This document shows positions 1 through 7,462 of a DNA stretch of 11,851 nt, in pieces. The notes beneath the pieces were generated by a model. It worked only from the letters and a program-made list of their open reading frames with translations. It searched no databases and had not been told where the DNA came from. The position numbers were made by a program, and so were the translations under genes. This stretch comes from Prolixibacteraceae bacterium (GTDB lineage Bacteria > Bacteroidota > Bacteroidia > Bacteroidales > Prolixibacteraceae): contig JAEUSS010000512.1 of the NCBI GenBank assembly GCA_016788685.1, positions 1-11,851 on the forward strand, written 5' to 3'. How positions within the stretch are numbered: the stretch's first letter is position 1; every line of letters begins with the position of its first letter.

Positions 1-809
1 ATTGCCAGGCCTGCCAGATTAACTGCGCTGCGGGCTTCAAGCAACTCCGGACTTTGCTCCAGAGCTTTTTCCCACAATTCGTCGTAACTCAGATTCATTT
101 TTACAGGAATGTGTTTCCTGACCACCACTTCAGTTTTTAAATCACGGCATAAAATCAGGTTGAGGTCTGAGATGGTATTGCTCAGTACAGCCAACTGTTT
201 CATGTAATTGGCACTGTCAGCATTCATATCTACGGTTGCCTGAAGGTAGGATAATTCGGAGCCGCTGCCCAGGCTAACCCGCGCTTTGGAGAACTGTCGG
301 CGCTGCGTGGAAATTTGCAGGGCTTCGTGGTATAAACCGAGTATTTGCTGCTGAACCACAATGTCAAAATAAATGCGGCTGACCTGCGATACCGTGTTTT
401 CGATAACACCTCTCAGCTGAGTGTTACTTAGTTGCTGGAGCTCGTTCAGTTTATCGCGCTGGATAAACATGTTGAACCCGTCAAAGACGGTCCACGAAAG
501 CTGAATTCCCGCGTTCTTGTTATTCGTTTTGGCATCAGCCACATCGCGGACTCTTCCGTCAAAGTACTCGGCGTGCGAATTGTTTATGGCAATTGACCGG
601 GTTCCGCTCAGATCAAGCTTCGGCAACATTCCGGCATTTCCGGCCGAATTGTTTATGCCCGAAATCTCCGCGGTATTTTCGGCCAGTGAGATGGAATAAT
701 TGTTCTGAAGTGCCAGAACAATTGCATCTTCGAGCTTGAGAGTATCCTGTGCAATGGTCAGGGATGCCTGCATTACAATGATGGAAATCAGAATGGTCCG
801 TAGTTTCAT
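1..809 (-). CDS. TolC-family outer membrane efflux protein (partial, C-terminus beyond window)
   Basis: Outer membrane channel component of a tripartite efflux system; it would connect the periplasmic adaptor and RND pump encoded upstream to the outside. The ATG is at 807-809 and 269 codons are visible before the left edge cuts the gene; the family is usually about 430-480 aa, so roughly 60% is present. The N-terminus is a signal peptide (MKLRTILISIIVMQASLTIAQ). It is followed by DTLKLEDAIVLALQNN, the usual start of the first OEP repeat, then LPKLDLSG and a QLSWTVFDGF segment typical of TolC beta-strands. A later RVSLGSGSELSYLQA segment matches the conserved helix motif of the family (G-GS-LD-LQA). 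It starts 20 bases after the RND stop codon and is the third gene of the operon. Family assignment is firm; the substrate is unknown. Confidence 0.93.
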   Translation of the reverse strand, partial: MKLRTILISIIVMQASLTIAQDTLKLEDAIVLALQNNYSISLAENTAEISGINNSAGNAGMLPKLDLSGTRSIAINNSHAEYFDGRVRDVADAKTNNKNAGIQLSWTVFDGFNMFIQRDKLNELQQLSNTQLRGVIENTVSQVSRIYFDIVVQQQILGLYHEALQISTQRRQFSKARVSLGSGSELSYLQATVDMNADSANYMKQLAVLSNTISDLNLILCRDLKTEVVVRKHIPVKMNLSYDELWEKALEQSPELLEARSAVNLAGLA

Positions 810-829
810 TTTCAGTTTGGTTTCAGATT

Positions 830-3800
830 TTAGTTGACGGCCCGATCCTCCTCAGTTTTCTGAAGGGCAGGGGCGACTGTTTTCCTTGAAAAATAGGTAT
901 AAAGCGCCGGAATAACATACAGGGTCAGCACCAAGGCAAACAACAATCCCCCGATGATAACTATTCCCATCGATACGCGGCTCTTGGCTCCGGCACCTAA
1001 GGCCAGCGCGATTGGAAGAGCGCCGAGTACGGTGGCCAGGCTGGTCATCAGAATGGGCCTGAAACGCTGGGTGGCTGCTTCAACAGCGGCATTTAACCGG
1101 TTAGCGCCTGCTTCTTTTTTCTGATTCGCAAATTCAACGATCAGGATGCCGTTTTTGGTTACAATTCCGATGAGCATAATCATCCCGATCTGGCTGAAAA
1201 TATTGATCGTCTGGCCAAACAGGATCAGTGAAAGCAGCGCTCCGGCCACCGCCAGAGGAACGGTGAACATGATGACCATCGGGTCGCGGAAACTCTCGAA
1301 CTGGGCTGCAAGTATAAGGTAAATCAGAACGAGAGCAAGGGCAAAAGCAAAGAGGAGCGTATTCGAACTTTCGGCAAAATCGCGCGAGGGACCCGAGAGG
1401 CTGGTTGAATAGGTGTCGTCCAATACCTCAGCGGCAATTTGGTTCATGGCTTCGATACTCTGTCCGAGTGTGTAGCCGTTTGCCGGGTTGGCCGAAACGG
1501 TAGCCGAAACATACCGGTTGAAGCGGTAAAGCTGAGGTAAACTCGAATTGTACTTCACCTGAATCAGGTTGTCGAGCTGAACCAGTTCCGATTGGCGGTT
1601 CCGGACATAAACCGTACTTAAGTCCATCGGGTTGTCGCGAAAAGTACGGTCAGCCTGACCAATAACCTGATACTGCTTGCCGTTGTAAATGAAATAGCCC
1701 ATGCGCTGTCCGCTGAAAAACAGTTGCAGGGTCTCGGCAATGTCTCGGATGGTGACGCCCAATGTGCGCGCCCGGTCTCTGTCAATCTGGATGGTCATTT
1801 CAGGTTTGTTGAATTTCAGGTTGAGGTCGACGACCTGAAAAGCAGGATCGGCCTGAGCTTTCTCCATAAATTCGGGCAACACTTTCTTTAGTTTTTCCAA
1901 TGTTGGCGCCTGGATGACGTATTGCACCGGAAGTCCGCCGCCGCGTCCCACCTGTATGGTTTGTTCCTGACTGACAATGGCGCGGGCAAAAGTCATCTTT
2001 CGGGTAATACCCGACAGAAAATCTGCGATCTCCGATTGTGATCTTTTGCGTTCTCCCGGCTGGGTAAGTGTTATGCGTACAAATCCGGAGTTGGTTGAAG
2101 ACCCCCCGAATCCCGGAGAAGTCATACTCATGAACGAGAGTTTTTCCGGAATGGTGTCAACAATAACAGTAAGCTCTTTCATGTATTCATCCATCTTTTC
2201 AAATGAAATGCCTTCAGGAGCAGTTACATTGATCATGATCCGGCTTTTGTCTTGCGCCGGAGCGAGTTCCGACGGGATTTTAGTCCAGAGAAAGCCGATC
2301 AGCGCGATTGAAATTGCCATGATCACAAATGCGATCCACCGTATTTTAAGAAAATGCTGCAAAGAGCGGTTGTAACCTGAATTCAGGGCGATAAAAAACT
2401 TTTCGGTGTACGCGTAAAAGTTGGAGTGATGACCGCTGTGACGAAGCCAGTGGGCGCTCATCATGGGAGTTAGCGTAAGCGAAACAAAAGCGGATATGGT
2501 TACCGCACCGGCCATTACAATGGCAAATTCACGGAATAACTGTCCGGTAAATCCTTTCAGGAAGATGATCGGGAGAAAAACGGCGACCAGGGTAACGGTG
2601 GTGGAAAGGATGGCAAAGAAAATTTCTTTGGACCCGATGAGGCCGGCTTCCATCGGATTCATTCCTTTTTCAATTTTGCTGTAGATGTTTTCGAGTACCA
2701 CGATAGCATCGTCAACAACCAGTCCGGTGGCGAGCACAATACTTAAAAGGGTTAAGATGTTGATGGTGTACCCGGCCATGTACATGAGGAAAAAGGTGCC
2801 GATGAGCGAGATCGGGATAGCAAAAACCGGGATGAGGGTTGTCCGCCATTCGCGGAGAAACAGAAAAATTACCATCACAACCAAAAGGAAAGAGATGAGG
2901 ATGGTTTCCTGCACTTCGGTGATCGCATTTCGGATGGTTATGGTGGTATCGGTGGTCATACCGAGCTTGATGTCTTCGGGCAAATCTTTCTTAATTTGTT
3001 CAACCCTGATTTTCAGTTCATCGACGATGGCAATGTGGTTGGCTCCCGGTTGCGGCGAAAGCGCCAGACCGACCATTTGGATGCCATCCTCGCCACGCAT
3101 GACGGTTTTCTCATTTTCGGCCGTGAGGATTGCGTTTCCAATGTCCCTGAACTTAATGAGCGCACCTCCGGATTCTTTAATAATCATGTTGTTGAAATCT
3201 TCGGCGGTGGTCATACGCCCGAAAGTGCGAACCGAAAGTTCCGATCCGTAGCCTTCAATTCTTCCGGTCGGGAGTTCAACGTTTTCACGGTTCAGAGCAT
3301 CGCGTACATCCAGCGGTGTCAGTTTGTATCCGGCCAGTTTTAACGGGTCGATGTATAATTTGATGGCATATTTCTTTTCGCCGTAAATCCTGATTTCGCT
3401 GACGCCGGGGATAGTCTGGAGCCGTTCTTTCAAAACATTGTTGGCCAGTTCGGACAGTTGCAGCAGGTTTCGTTTATCGCTCTGCACGGTCATCACATAA
3501 ACCGGGCTCGAGTCTGCATCTGATTTTACCACGATTGGCGGATCGACATCCGGAGGGAGATTTCTGCGGGCACGGGATACCCGGTCGCGGACATCGTTTG
3601 CCGCAGCTTCCATGTTAACTCCAATCTCAAATTCAACGGTAATCGAGCTGCTTCCGTCTCTTGAGGACGATGTTAATGTACGGATGCCGGCAATCCCGTT
3701 GATACTCTCTTCCAGAGGTTCGGTAATCTGGCTTTCAATGATGTCGGCATTGGCGCCGGGGTATGAGGTGCTTACCGTTACCGTTGGCGGGTCGACACTC

Positions 3801-3913
3801 GGATATTCGCGGACACCCAGAAAACTGTATCCGATAATTCCGAACAAGACCACCAGAATGGAGAGAACCATTGCCAGTACCGGTCGTTTGATGAATATTC
3901 CTGAAAAGTTCAT
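830..3913 (-). CDS. RND (HAE1-family) multidrug efflux pump, inner membrane permease
   Basis: Proton-driven inner membrane transporter of the AcrB/MexB class, 1027 aa from the ATG at 3911-3913; typical length is 1020-1050. An in-frame TTG at 3944-3946 would add 11 residues, but the ATG start gives the usual RND beginning (MNFSGIFIKRPVLAMVL, compare AcrB FFIKRP). Visible features: TM1 at about 10-30; periplasmic porter region about 35-335; TM2-6 about 336-490; a second porter half about 550-850; TM8-12 about 850-1010. The proton-relay residues of AcrB (D407, D408, K940, T978) correspond to D401, D402 (GLVVDDAIVVLENI), K920 (GIVTKNGILIVEF) and T957 (RFRPILMTSLATVLGALP), so the pump looks functional. 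It lies 54 bases after the adaptor gene and 20 bases before the TolC-type gene, giving the standard adaptor-pump-channel order. Drug specificity cannot be read from the sequence. Confidence 0.97.
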   Translation of the reverse strand: MNFSGIFIKRPVLAMVLSILVVLFGIIGYSFLGVREYPSVDPPTVTVSTSYPGANADIIESQITEPLEESINGIAGIRTLTSSSRDGSSSITVEFEIGVNMEAAANDVRDRVSRARRNLPPDVDPPIVVKSDADSSPVYVMTVQSDKRNLLQLSELANNVLKERLQTIPGVSEIRIYGEKKYAIKLYIDPLKLAGYKLTPLDVRDALNRENVELPTGRIEGYGSELSVRTFGRMTTAEDFNNMIIKESGGALIKFRDIGNAILTAENEKTVMRGEDGIQMVGLALSPQPGANHIAIVDELKIRVEQIKKDLPEDIKLGMTTDTTITIRNAITEVQETILISFLLVVMVIFLFLREWRTTLIPVFAIPISLIGTFFLMYMAGYTINILTLLSIVLATGLVVDDAIVVLENIYSKIEKGMNPMEAGLIGSKEIFFAILSTTVTLVAVFLPIIFLKGFTGQLFREFAIVMAGAVTISAFVSLTLTPMMSAHWLRHSGHHSNFYAYTEKFFIALNSGYNRSLQHFLKIRWIAFVIMAISIALIGFLWTKIPSELAPAQDKSRIMINVTAPEGISFEKMDEYMKELTVIVDTIPEKLSFMSMTSPGFGGSSTNSGFVRITLTQPGERKRSQSEIADFLSGITRKMTFARAIVSQEQTIQVGRGGGLPVQYVIQAPTLEKLKKVLPEFMEKAQADPAFQVVDLNLKFNKPEMTIQIDRDRARTLGVTIRDIAETLQLFFSGQRMGYFIYNGKQYQVIGQADRTFRDNPMDLSTVYVRNRQSELVQLDNLIQVKYNSSLPQLYRFNRYVSATVSANPANGYTLGQSIEAMNQIAAEVLDDTYSTSLSGPSRDFAESSNTLLFAFALALVLIYLILAAQFESFRDPMVIMFTVPLAVAGALLSLILFGQTINIFSQIGMIMLIGIVTKNGILIVEFANQKKEAGANRLNAAVEAATQRFRPILMTSLATVLGALPIALALGAGAKSRVSMGIVIIGGLLFALVLTLYVIPALYTYFSRKTVAPALQKTEEDRAVN

Positions 3914-3967
3914 ATGGTCAGTTTTGTTGGCTGGATTAGAGGTCAATACTGTTTAAGCGTCATTGCC

Positions 3968-5104
3968 TTATTTGTTTTTAACCAGGACCGGCGATCCGTT
4001 TGTCAGTTGCAGGAGGCCGGTGACGATGAGGCTGTCGCCGGCAGAAATACCCTGAGTGATCTGGATTTCGCTGTCGGTACGGATTCCGGTACTAACCGGC
4101 ACGGCCAGAGCTTTTCCGTTCTTACAGATAAAAACTGAATTTCCGTCGAGTACGGTGACAACAGCTTCCGAAGGCACTTTGAGGGCATCGGGAAACTTTT
4201 CAAGAATCATATTTACCCGGGCAAATGATCCGGGTTTCAGTAATCCGGAACGGTTAGGGCAGAGCGCCCTGACTTTCAGTGTGCGGGTGTCGGTGGTAAT
4301 GGCCGATTCAACTGCATATACTTTGGCCGCAAACGTCGAATCAGAGACATCGGTTCCGAAGCTGATTTCGAGGCCGGGCTGAATGTAGCTGCTGTATTTT
4401 TCGGGGATGTCAAATTCAATTTTTATCGGGTCGAGTTGCTGAATCGTGGCTATCAGGGTATTGCTTGCCACATAGTTGCCGACACTTACCGCTCGAAGTC
4501 CGATTTTCCCGGTGAACGGCGCGTAAATCTCTGTTTTGGCGATCTGCGCCTGAAGTAATTGTTTGTCGGCCTGATTGACCAGCAGCAAACTCTTCGCCGC
4601 ATCATATTCATCCTGGCTGATGGCTTTCAGTTCGAGCAGTTTCCTTTTCTGAAATTCATCGTTGCTAAGTAAAATTCCCTGGGCTTCATTTCTTTTCAGC
4701 TGGGCCTGAAGGTCGCTGTCGTTCATCTTGACCAACAGTTTGTCTTTGGGCACTGTGGCACCTTCTTCAAACAGTATCTTTACAATTCTGCCCGAAATTT
4801 CGGGGCGGATTTCTGCTTTTTCGTTTGGCAGGACAGTTCCGGTACTGGAAACCATATTTAGCAGCAATTCCGGTTGCACCACTTTAACCTCAACCGATAC
4901 GGGACCTGATTTTTTTCCCCGTCCTGCGTTGTTTTCGGCCGGTTTTTTACTGCATCCGGCTATCCCAAAGACAATTATCGCAAAGGCGAAAAAAAAAGTT
5001 ACGGATTTGGAAGAGTATGAAAATAATGTTTGTTTCTTCGCAACAATTCCGGAGTTGAAACTTTGGCGATGAAAATGAATAATTTTTCTGGTTTCGTGTC
5101 GCAT
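3968..5104 (-). CDS. Efflux RND periplasmic adaptor (membrane fusion lipoprotein)
   Basis: Periplasmic adaptor of the AcrA/MexA (HlyD-like) family, 378 aa; it couples the RND pump to the outer membrane channel. A hydrophobic stretch at about 35-50 ends in a lipobox I48-A49-G50-C51, so it is probably a lipoprotein anchored through C51. The N-terminal part before the hydrophobic core is unusually long (34 residues), but I see no later in-frame ATG, GTG or TTG before the signal, so the ATG at 5102-5104 is kept. Domain order: lipoyl/barrel-sandwich half (about 90-130, GTVLPNEKAEIRPEISG), alpha-hairpin (about 132-190), second lipoyl half (TEIYAPFTGKIG, 191-202), beta-barrel (about 225-300), membrane-proximal domain (about 305-375). 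It is the first gene of the operon and is divergent from the vanZ-like gene. A run of nine A (4989-4997, T on the coding strand) lies in the signal-peptide codons. Confidence 0.95.
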   Translation of the reverse strand: MRHETRKIIHFHRQSFNSGIVAKKQTLFSYSSKSVTFFFAFAIIVFGIAGCSKKPAENNAGRGKKSGPVSVEVKVVQPELLLNMVSSTGTVLPNEKAEIRPEISGRIVKILFEEGATVPKDKLLVKMNDSDLQAQLKRNEAQGILLSNDEFQKRKLLELKAISQDEYDAAKSLLLVNQADKQLLQAQIAKTEIYAPFTGKIGLRAVSVGNYVASNTLIATIQQLDPIKIEFDIPEKYSSYIQPGLEISFGTDVSDSTFAAKVYAVESAITTDTRTLKVRALCPNRSGLLKPGSFARVNMILEKFPDALKVPSEAVVTVLDGNSVFICKNGKALAVPVSTGIRTDSEIQITQGISAGDSLIVTGLLQLTNGSPVLVKNK

Positions 5105-5417
5105 GTTTAGCAGGTTTGATTTTAGCTATAAAAGAAATGAAATTTATCATTCAATCGGAAATGCCACAGGCAAATATTCCCGGTTATTTCCCGTTCAGGC
5201 AATTCTTTTTTAAAGTTTGCGTTTGAATGAGCGGTTATCAGTAAAAAAAAGGTTAGACTTTTGGGAATGAAATAGGTTTAATGGGGCAGGGAAGTACATT
5301 CGGTATCCGATCCGGGTGGAGAAACAGTCCTCCGCAGAATAAAGATATTAGTTTTGTTAAATTTGAACATTAATCCGATGTTCGCGTTTTGAAAGTGGTT
5401 TATTAATTCATGTTGGT
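5105..5417. other. Divergent intergenic region between efflux operon and vanZ-like gene
   Basis: This 313-base stretch has no credible gene. It must contain the promoter of the minus-strand efflux operon and that of the plus-strand vanZ-like gene. For the efflux operon I find no convincing TAnnTTTG box. The nearest is a 7/8 match (TAAATTTC on the minus strand near 5150), with a TTTG placed too far upstream. No clear operator palindrome for a TetR- or MarR-type regulator stood out. Confidence 0.6.
5349..5365 (+). promoter_or_regulatory. Candidate -7 promoter boxes for vanZ-like gene
   Basis: Two overlapping exact matches to the Bacteroidota -7 consensus TAnnTTTG are present: TAGTTTTG (5349-5356) and TAAATTTG (5358-5365). 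They lie 50-70 bases ahead of the vanZ-like ATG. There is no clear TTTG -33 element at the expected distance, so the assignment rests on the -7 boxes alone in an A/T-rich stretch. Confidence 0.3.
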
Positions 5418-5804
5418 ATGATTTCTTTTTTATTGTCGGTTCGTCAATCGTTTCGCTTGTTTCTGACTGTTGCTTATGTCGGAGGTATTGTTGCATTGTC
5501 ACTCTTGCCATCCAACGATTTTCCGAGGATTGAGCTGTTCGACGGAGCTGATAAGGTGGTTCATTTCCTGATGTATTTTATTCTTTCTCTTCTGTTTTGC
5601 TGGACAACGAAGACCGAATTAAATTATTCGTGGTTGTTTCTGATTGTCCCGGTCACCATCGGGTGGGGAATCTTCATGGAATTCATGCAACTGTCCATGC
5701 ATCAGGGACGTTCGTTTTCGGTGTATGATATTTTAGCCAACAGTTTAGGGGTAGTCAGCGGAACGCTTATTTACCTGATGGCTGCCCGAAAGTCTTTTTC
5801 CTGA
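5418..5804 (+). CDS. VanZ-family small membrane protein
   Basis: Integral membrane protein of 128 aa with about four transmembrane segments (about 13-31, 49-64, 73-91, 106-121). It carries the residues that define the VanZ-like family: D45-K46-x2-H49 in DKVVHFLMYF at the start of TM2, E88-x2-Q91 at the end of TM3, R98, and D104-x3-N108-x2-G111 at the start of TM4. The family is named after VanZ of the Tn1546 vancomycin cluster, which gives low-level teicoplanin resistance. Most members, including small stand-alone ones like this in Bacteroidota, have no established function, and nothing nearby suggests glycopeptide resistance. The ATG at 5418 is the first in-frame one. It is the only plus-strand gene in the window and is convergent with the purF-like gene. 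Confidence 0.88.
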   Translation: MISFLLSVRQSFRLFLTVAYVGGIVALSLLPSNDFPRIELFDGADKVVHFLMYFILSLLFCWTTKTELNYSWLFLIVPVTIGWGIFMEFMQLSMHQGRSFSVYDILANSLGVVSGTLIYLMAARKSFS

Positions 5805-5811
5805 CGGGTAC

Positions 5812-5848
5812 AAAAAAAAGTCATCCGCCGGCATTGCGATGGATGACT
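5812..5848 (-). terminator. Intrinsic terminator of the purF-like gene (possibly bidirectional)
   Basis: A perfect 8-bp stem pairs AGTCATCC (5819-5826) with GGATGACT (5841-5848) around a 14-base loop. On the minus strand the stem is followed directly by eight T (5812-5819 region), the classic intrinsic terminator layout, 25 bases past the purF-like stop codon. On the plus strand the hairpin is followed only by CTTTCC, so it could also end vanZ transcription, but less strongly. Confidence 0.82.
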
Positions 5849-5872
5849 CTTTCCTGACATATCTTTATTAGC

Positions 5873-7279
5873 CTAAAAGTAGCTTGAGCCGTCCCAGCAA
5901 TGGGTGCAAAGTTTTTCTTTAGGCAATCCGACGGCATCAACTAAATCTTCCAGCTTTTGAAATTTCAGGGTCGTCAGATCCAGGTTTTTGCGTATCTGTT
6001 CAACCATGGCATGGTACTTCGGGTTGTTGCTGTCCGAATATTCGGCCATGTCGGTGACTTCTTTTCCTTCCAGCTGTTCCACGGCTTTGTAAGTCGCCAG
6101 ATCGAGGTTTGAACGGGAACGACTGAAATTCAGAAACTCGCAAGGATAGGTAAGCGGCGGACAAGCGATGCGCATATGCACTTCCTGAATGCCGGCACGG
6201 TGCAGGTCCTGTACATTGTCTTTCAGCTGTGTACCGCGAACGATGGAATCGTCGAGAAAAATACCGCGCTTGTTTTTAATCACAGAGTTGTTGGGTATTA
6301 ATTTCATCTTGGCCACCAGGTCGCGCATGTTTTGGTTTTGCGGCATAAAACTACGCGGCCACGTTGGGGTGTATTTGGCATATGGCCTTTTCAATGCAAT
6401 TCCTTTTACGTTGCTGTAGCCCATGGCATGGCCAATTCCGGAGTCAGGGATTCCTGCAACGAAATCAGCTTCGGCAGTATCATTTTTAGCCAGAGCTGCA
6501 CCGCATTTGTAGCGGCATTCATCAACGTTAATGTTTTCGTAAAACGATGGCGGATAGCCGTAGTAGATCCACAGAAACGAGCAAACCTGCATTTTTTCGC
6601 CGGGCTTGCAGAGTTGCTGGTATCCCCGGGCCGTCAGCGAAACAATTTCGCCCGGGCCAACGAATTTTTCGATTTCATAACCCAGGTTCGGGAAGGCACA
6701 GGTTTCGAAACTGACACCATATCCGTTCGCTTTCTTTCCGATGATCACGGGCGTTCTTCCCAGCCGGTCGCGGGCTGCGATAATTCCGTCTTTGGTCAGT
6801 ATGAGCATGGAGCATGATCCCTTTACCTGATCAAACACGTTTTTTATGCCTGAAACAAAATCTTCGCCTTCAGCAATCATCATGGCAACCAGCTCGGTCG
6901 GGTTTACTGATCCCTGGCTGGTTTCGGCAAAGGTCCGCCGCATGTTCATAAACCGTTCTTCGAGTTCGGAAATGTTGGCGATTTTGCCTACCATAGCTAC
7001 CGCAAACCTTCCTAAATGAGAAGTAACCAGAATCGGTTGCGCTTCTGTGTCGCTGATGATGCCAATGCCCATGTTGCCTTTAAATCCGGCGATGTCATTC
7101 TCAAATTTATTCCTGAAATAACCGTCTTCGAGGCTGTGTATGGCCCGCTGAAATCCCTTCTTTTCAGAATAGAAGGCTAAACCGGCACGTTTTGTCCCGA
7201 GGTGAGAATGATAATCTGTTCCGTAGAAAACATCCGAAACACAATCGTCAGTTGAAATACTTCCAAAAAAGCCGCTCAT
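5873..7279 (-). CDS. purF: PurF-family amidophosphoribosyltransferase with degenerate glutaminase site
   Basis: By family, catalyses the first committed step of purine synthesis, forming phosphoribosylamine from PRPP and glutamine or ammonia in the cytoplasm. It is 468 aa. The phosphoribosyltransferase half (about 240-400) is well kept: IPDSG (277-281), YTPTWPRSF, and the PRPP loop FLDDSIVRGT (341-350). Cysteines C233, C380, C458 and C461 match in context and spacing the four [4Fe-4S] ligands of Bacillus subtilis PurF (C236, C382, C437, C440). The N-terminal glutaminase half (about 2-235) keeps the fold pattern (MSGFFG, HSHLGTKRAG, NMGIG, AQP) but lacks the catalytic residues: Ser2 replaces the nucleophilic Cys, and the sites of E. 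coli R73, N101 and D127 are replaced (IISD, V97, P127). I recall similar sequences in Bacteroides and clostridia annotated as amidophosphoribosyltransferase. It may use free ammonia, another amidotransferase partner, or be a paralogue beside a normal PurF. The symbol is by family only. Confidence 0.9.
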   Translation of the reverse strand: MSGFFGSISTDDCVSDVFYGTDYHSHLGTKRAGLAFYSEKKGFQRAIHSLEDGYFRNKFENDIAGFKGNMGIGIISDTEAQPILVTSHLGRFAVAMVGKIANISELEERFMNMRRTFAETSQGSVNPTELVAMMIAEGEDFVSGIKNVFDQVKGSCSMLILTKDGIIAARDRLGRTPVIIGKKANGYGVSFETCAFPNLGYEIEKFVGPGEIVSLTARGYQQLCKPGEKMQVCSFLWIYYGYPPSFYENINVDECRYKCGAALAKNDTAEADFVAGIPDSGIGHAMGYSNVKGIALKRPYAKYTPTWPRSFMPQNQNMRDLVAKMKLIPNNSVIKNKRGIFLDDSIVRGTQLKDNVQDLHRAGIQEVHMRIACPPLTYPCEFLNFSRSRSNLDLATYKAVEQLEGKEVTDMAEYSDSNNPKYHAMVEQIRKNLDLTTLKFQKLEDLVDAVGLPKEKLCTHCWDGSSYF

Positions 7280-7312
7280 AATATTTGTTTAATTCTAGGG
7301 TGAGGTAAGCCG

Positions 7313-7320
7313 CAAAAGTA
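7313..7320 (-). promoter_or_regulatory. Candidate -7 promoter box for the purF-like gene
   Basis: On the minus strand the bases read TACTTTTG followed by C, an exact TAnnTTTG match. It would put transcription start near 7306 and give a leader of about 27 bases before the ATG at 7279. A partial -33 element (TTGC, around 7343-7346) lies 22 bases further upstream. No purine riboswitch or PUR-box-like structure is apparent in this short leader. Confidence 0.42.
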
Positions 7321-7462
7321 TATGAAATTGGGATGGCTTGGGGCAACAGTTGATAAAAGCAGGCCAAATGTTAAGAAAAGTTTGGGCGCATGGAGCGCGT
7401 TTCAGATCTTTCGGCAGACCCGTGAAGAAATGACGGATGAACGGGACGGGTGGTTTTAACCT

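Noticed and set aside
2685..3251. Plus-strand 188-codon open frame opposite the RND pump gene
   Set aside because: It lies wholly within the strongly supported RND gene on the other strand and has no recognisable domain or signal. Other open frames at 1977-2375, 2463-2684, 2996-3343, 3612-3956 and 3914-4382 are shadows of the same kind.
3914..3946. TTG start adding 11 residues to the RND pump
   Set aside because: The ATG at 3911-3913 gives the family-typical N-terminus and length; the extension is polar and not family-like.
5278..5511. Minus-strand 77-codon open frame overlapping the vanZ-like start
   Set aside because: It has no domain, overlaps a better-supported gene and its candidate promoter, and its composition looks random.
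5418..5804. Glycopeptide resistance determinant
   Set aside because: The VanZ-like fold alone does not indicate resistance; no vanA/H/X/Y/R/S genes are nearby and the family is widespread with unknown roles.
6332..6817. Plus-strand 161-codon open frame opposite purF
   Set aside because: It is fully antisense to a conserved enzyme gene; its composition is that of a shadow and it has no family features.
7384..7400. Hairpin GCGC/GCGC as terminator of the T9SS cargo gene
   Set aside because: The stem is only 4 bp and the following minus-strand sequence has only a broken T tract, which is too weak to call.
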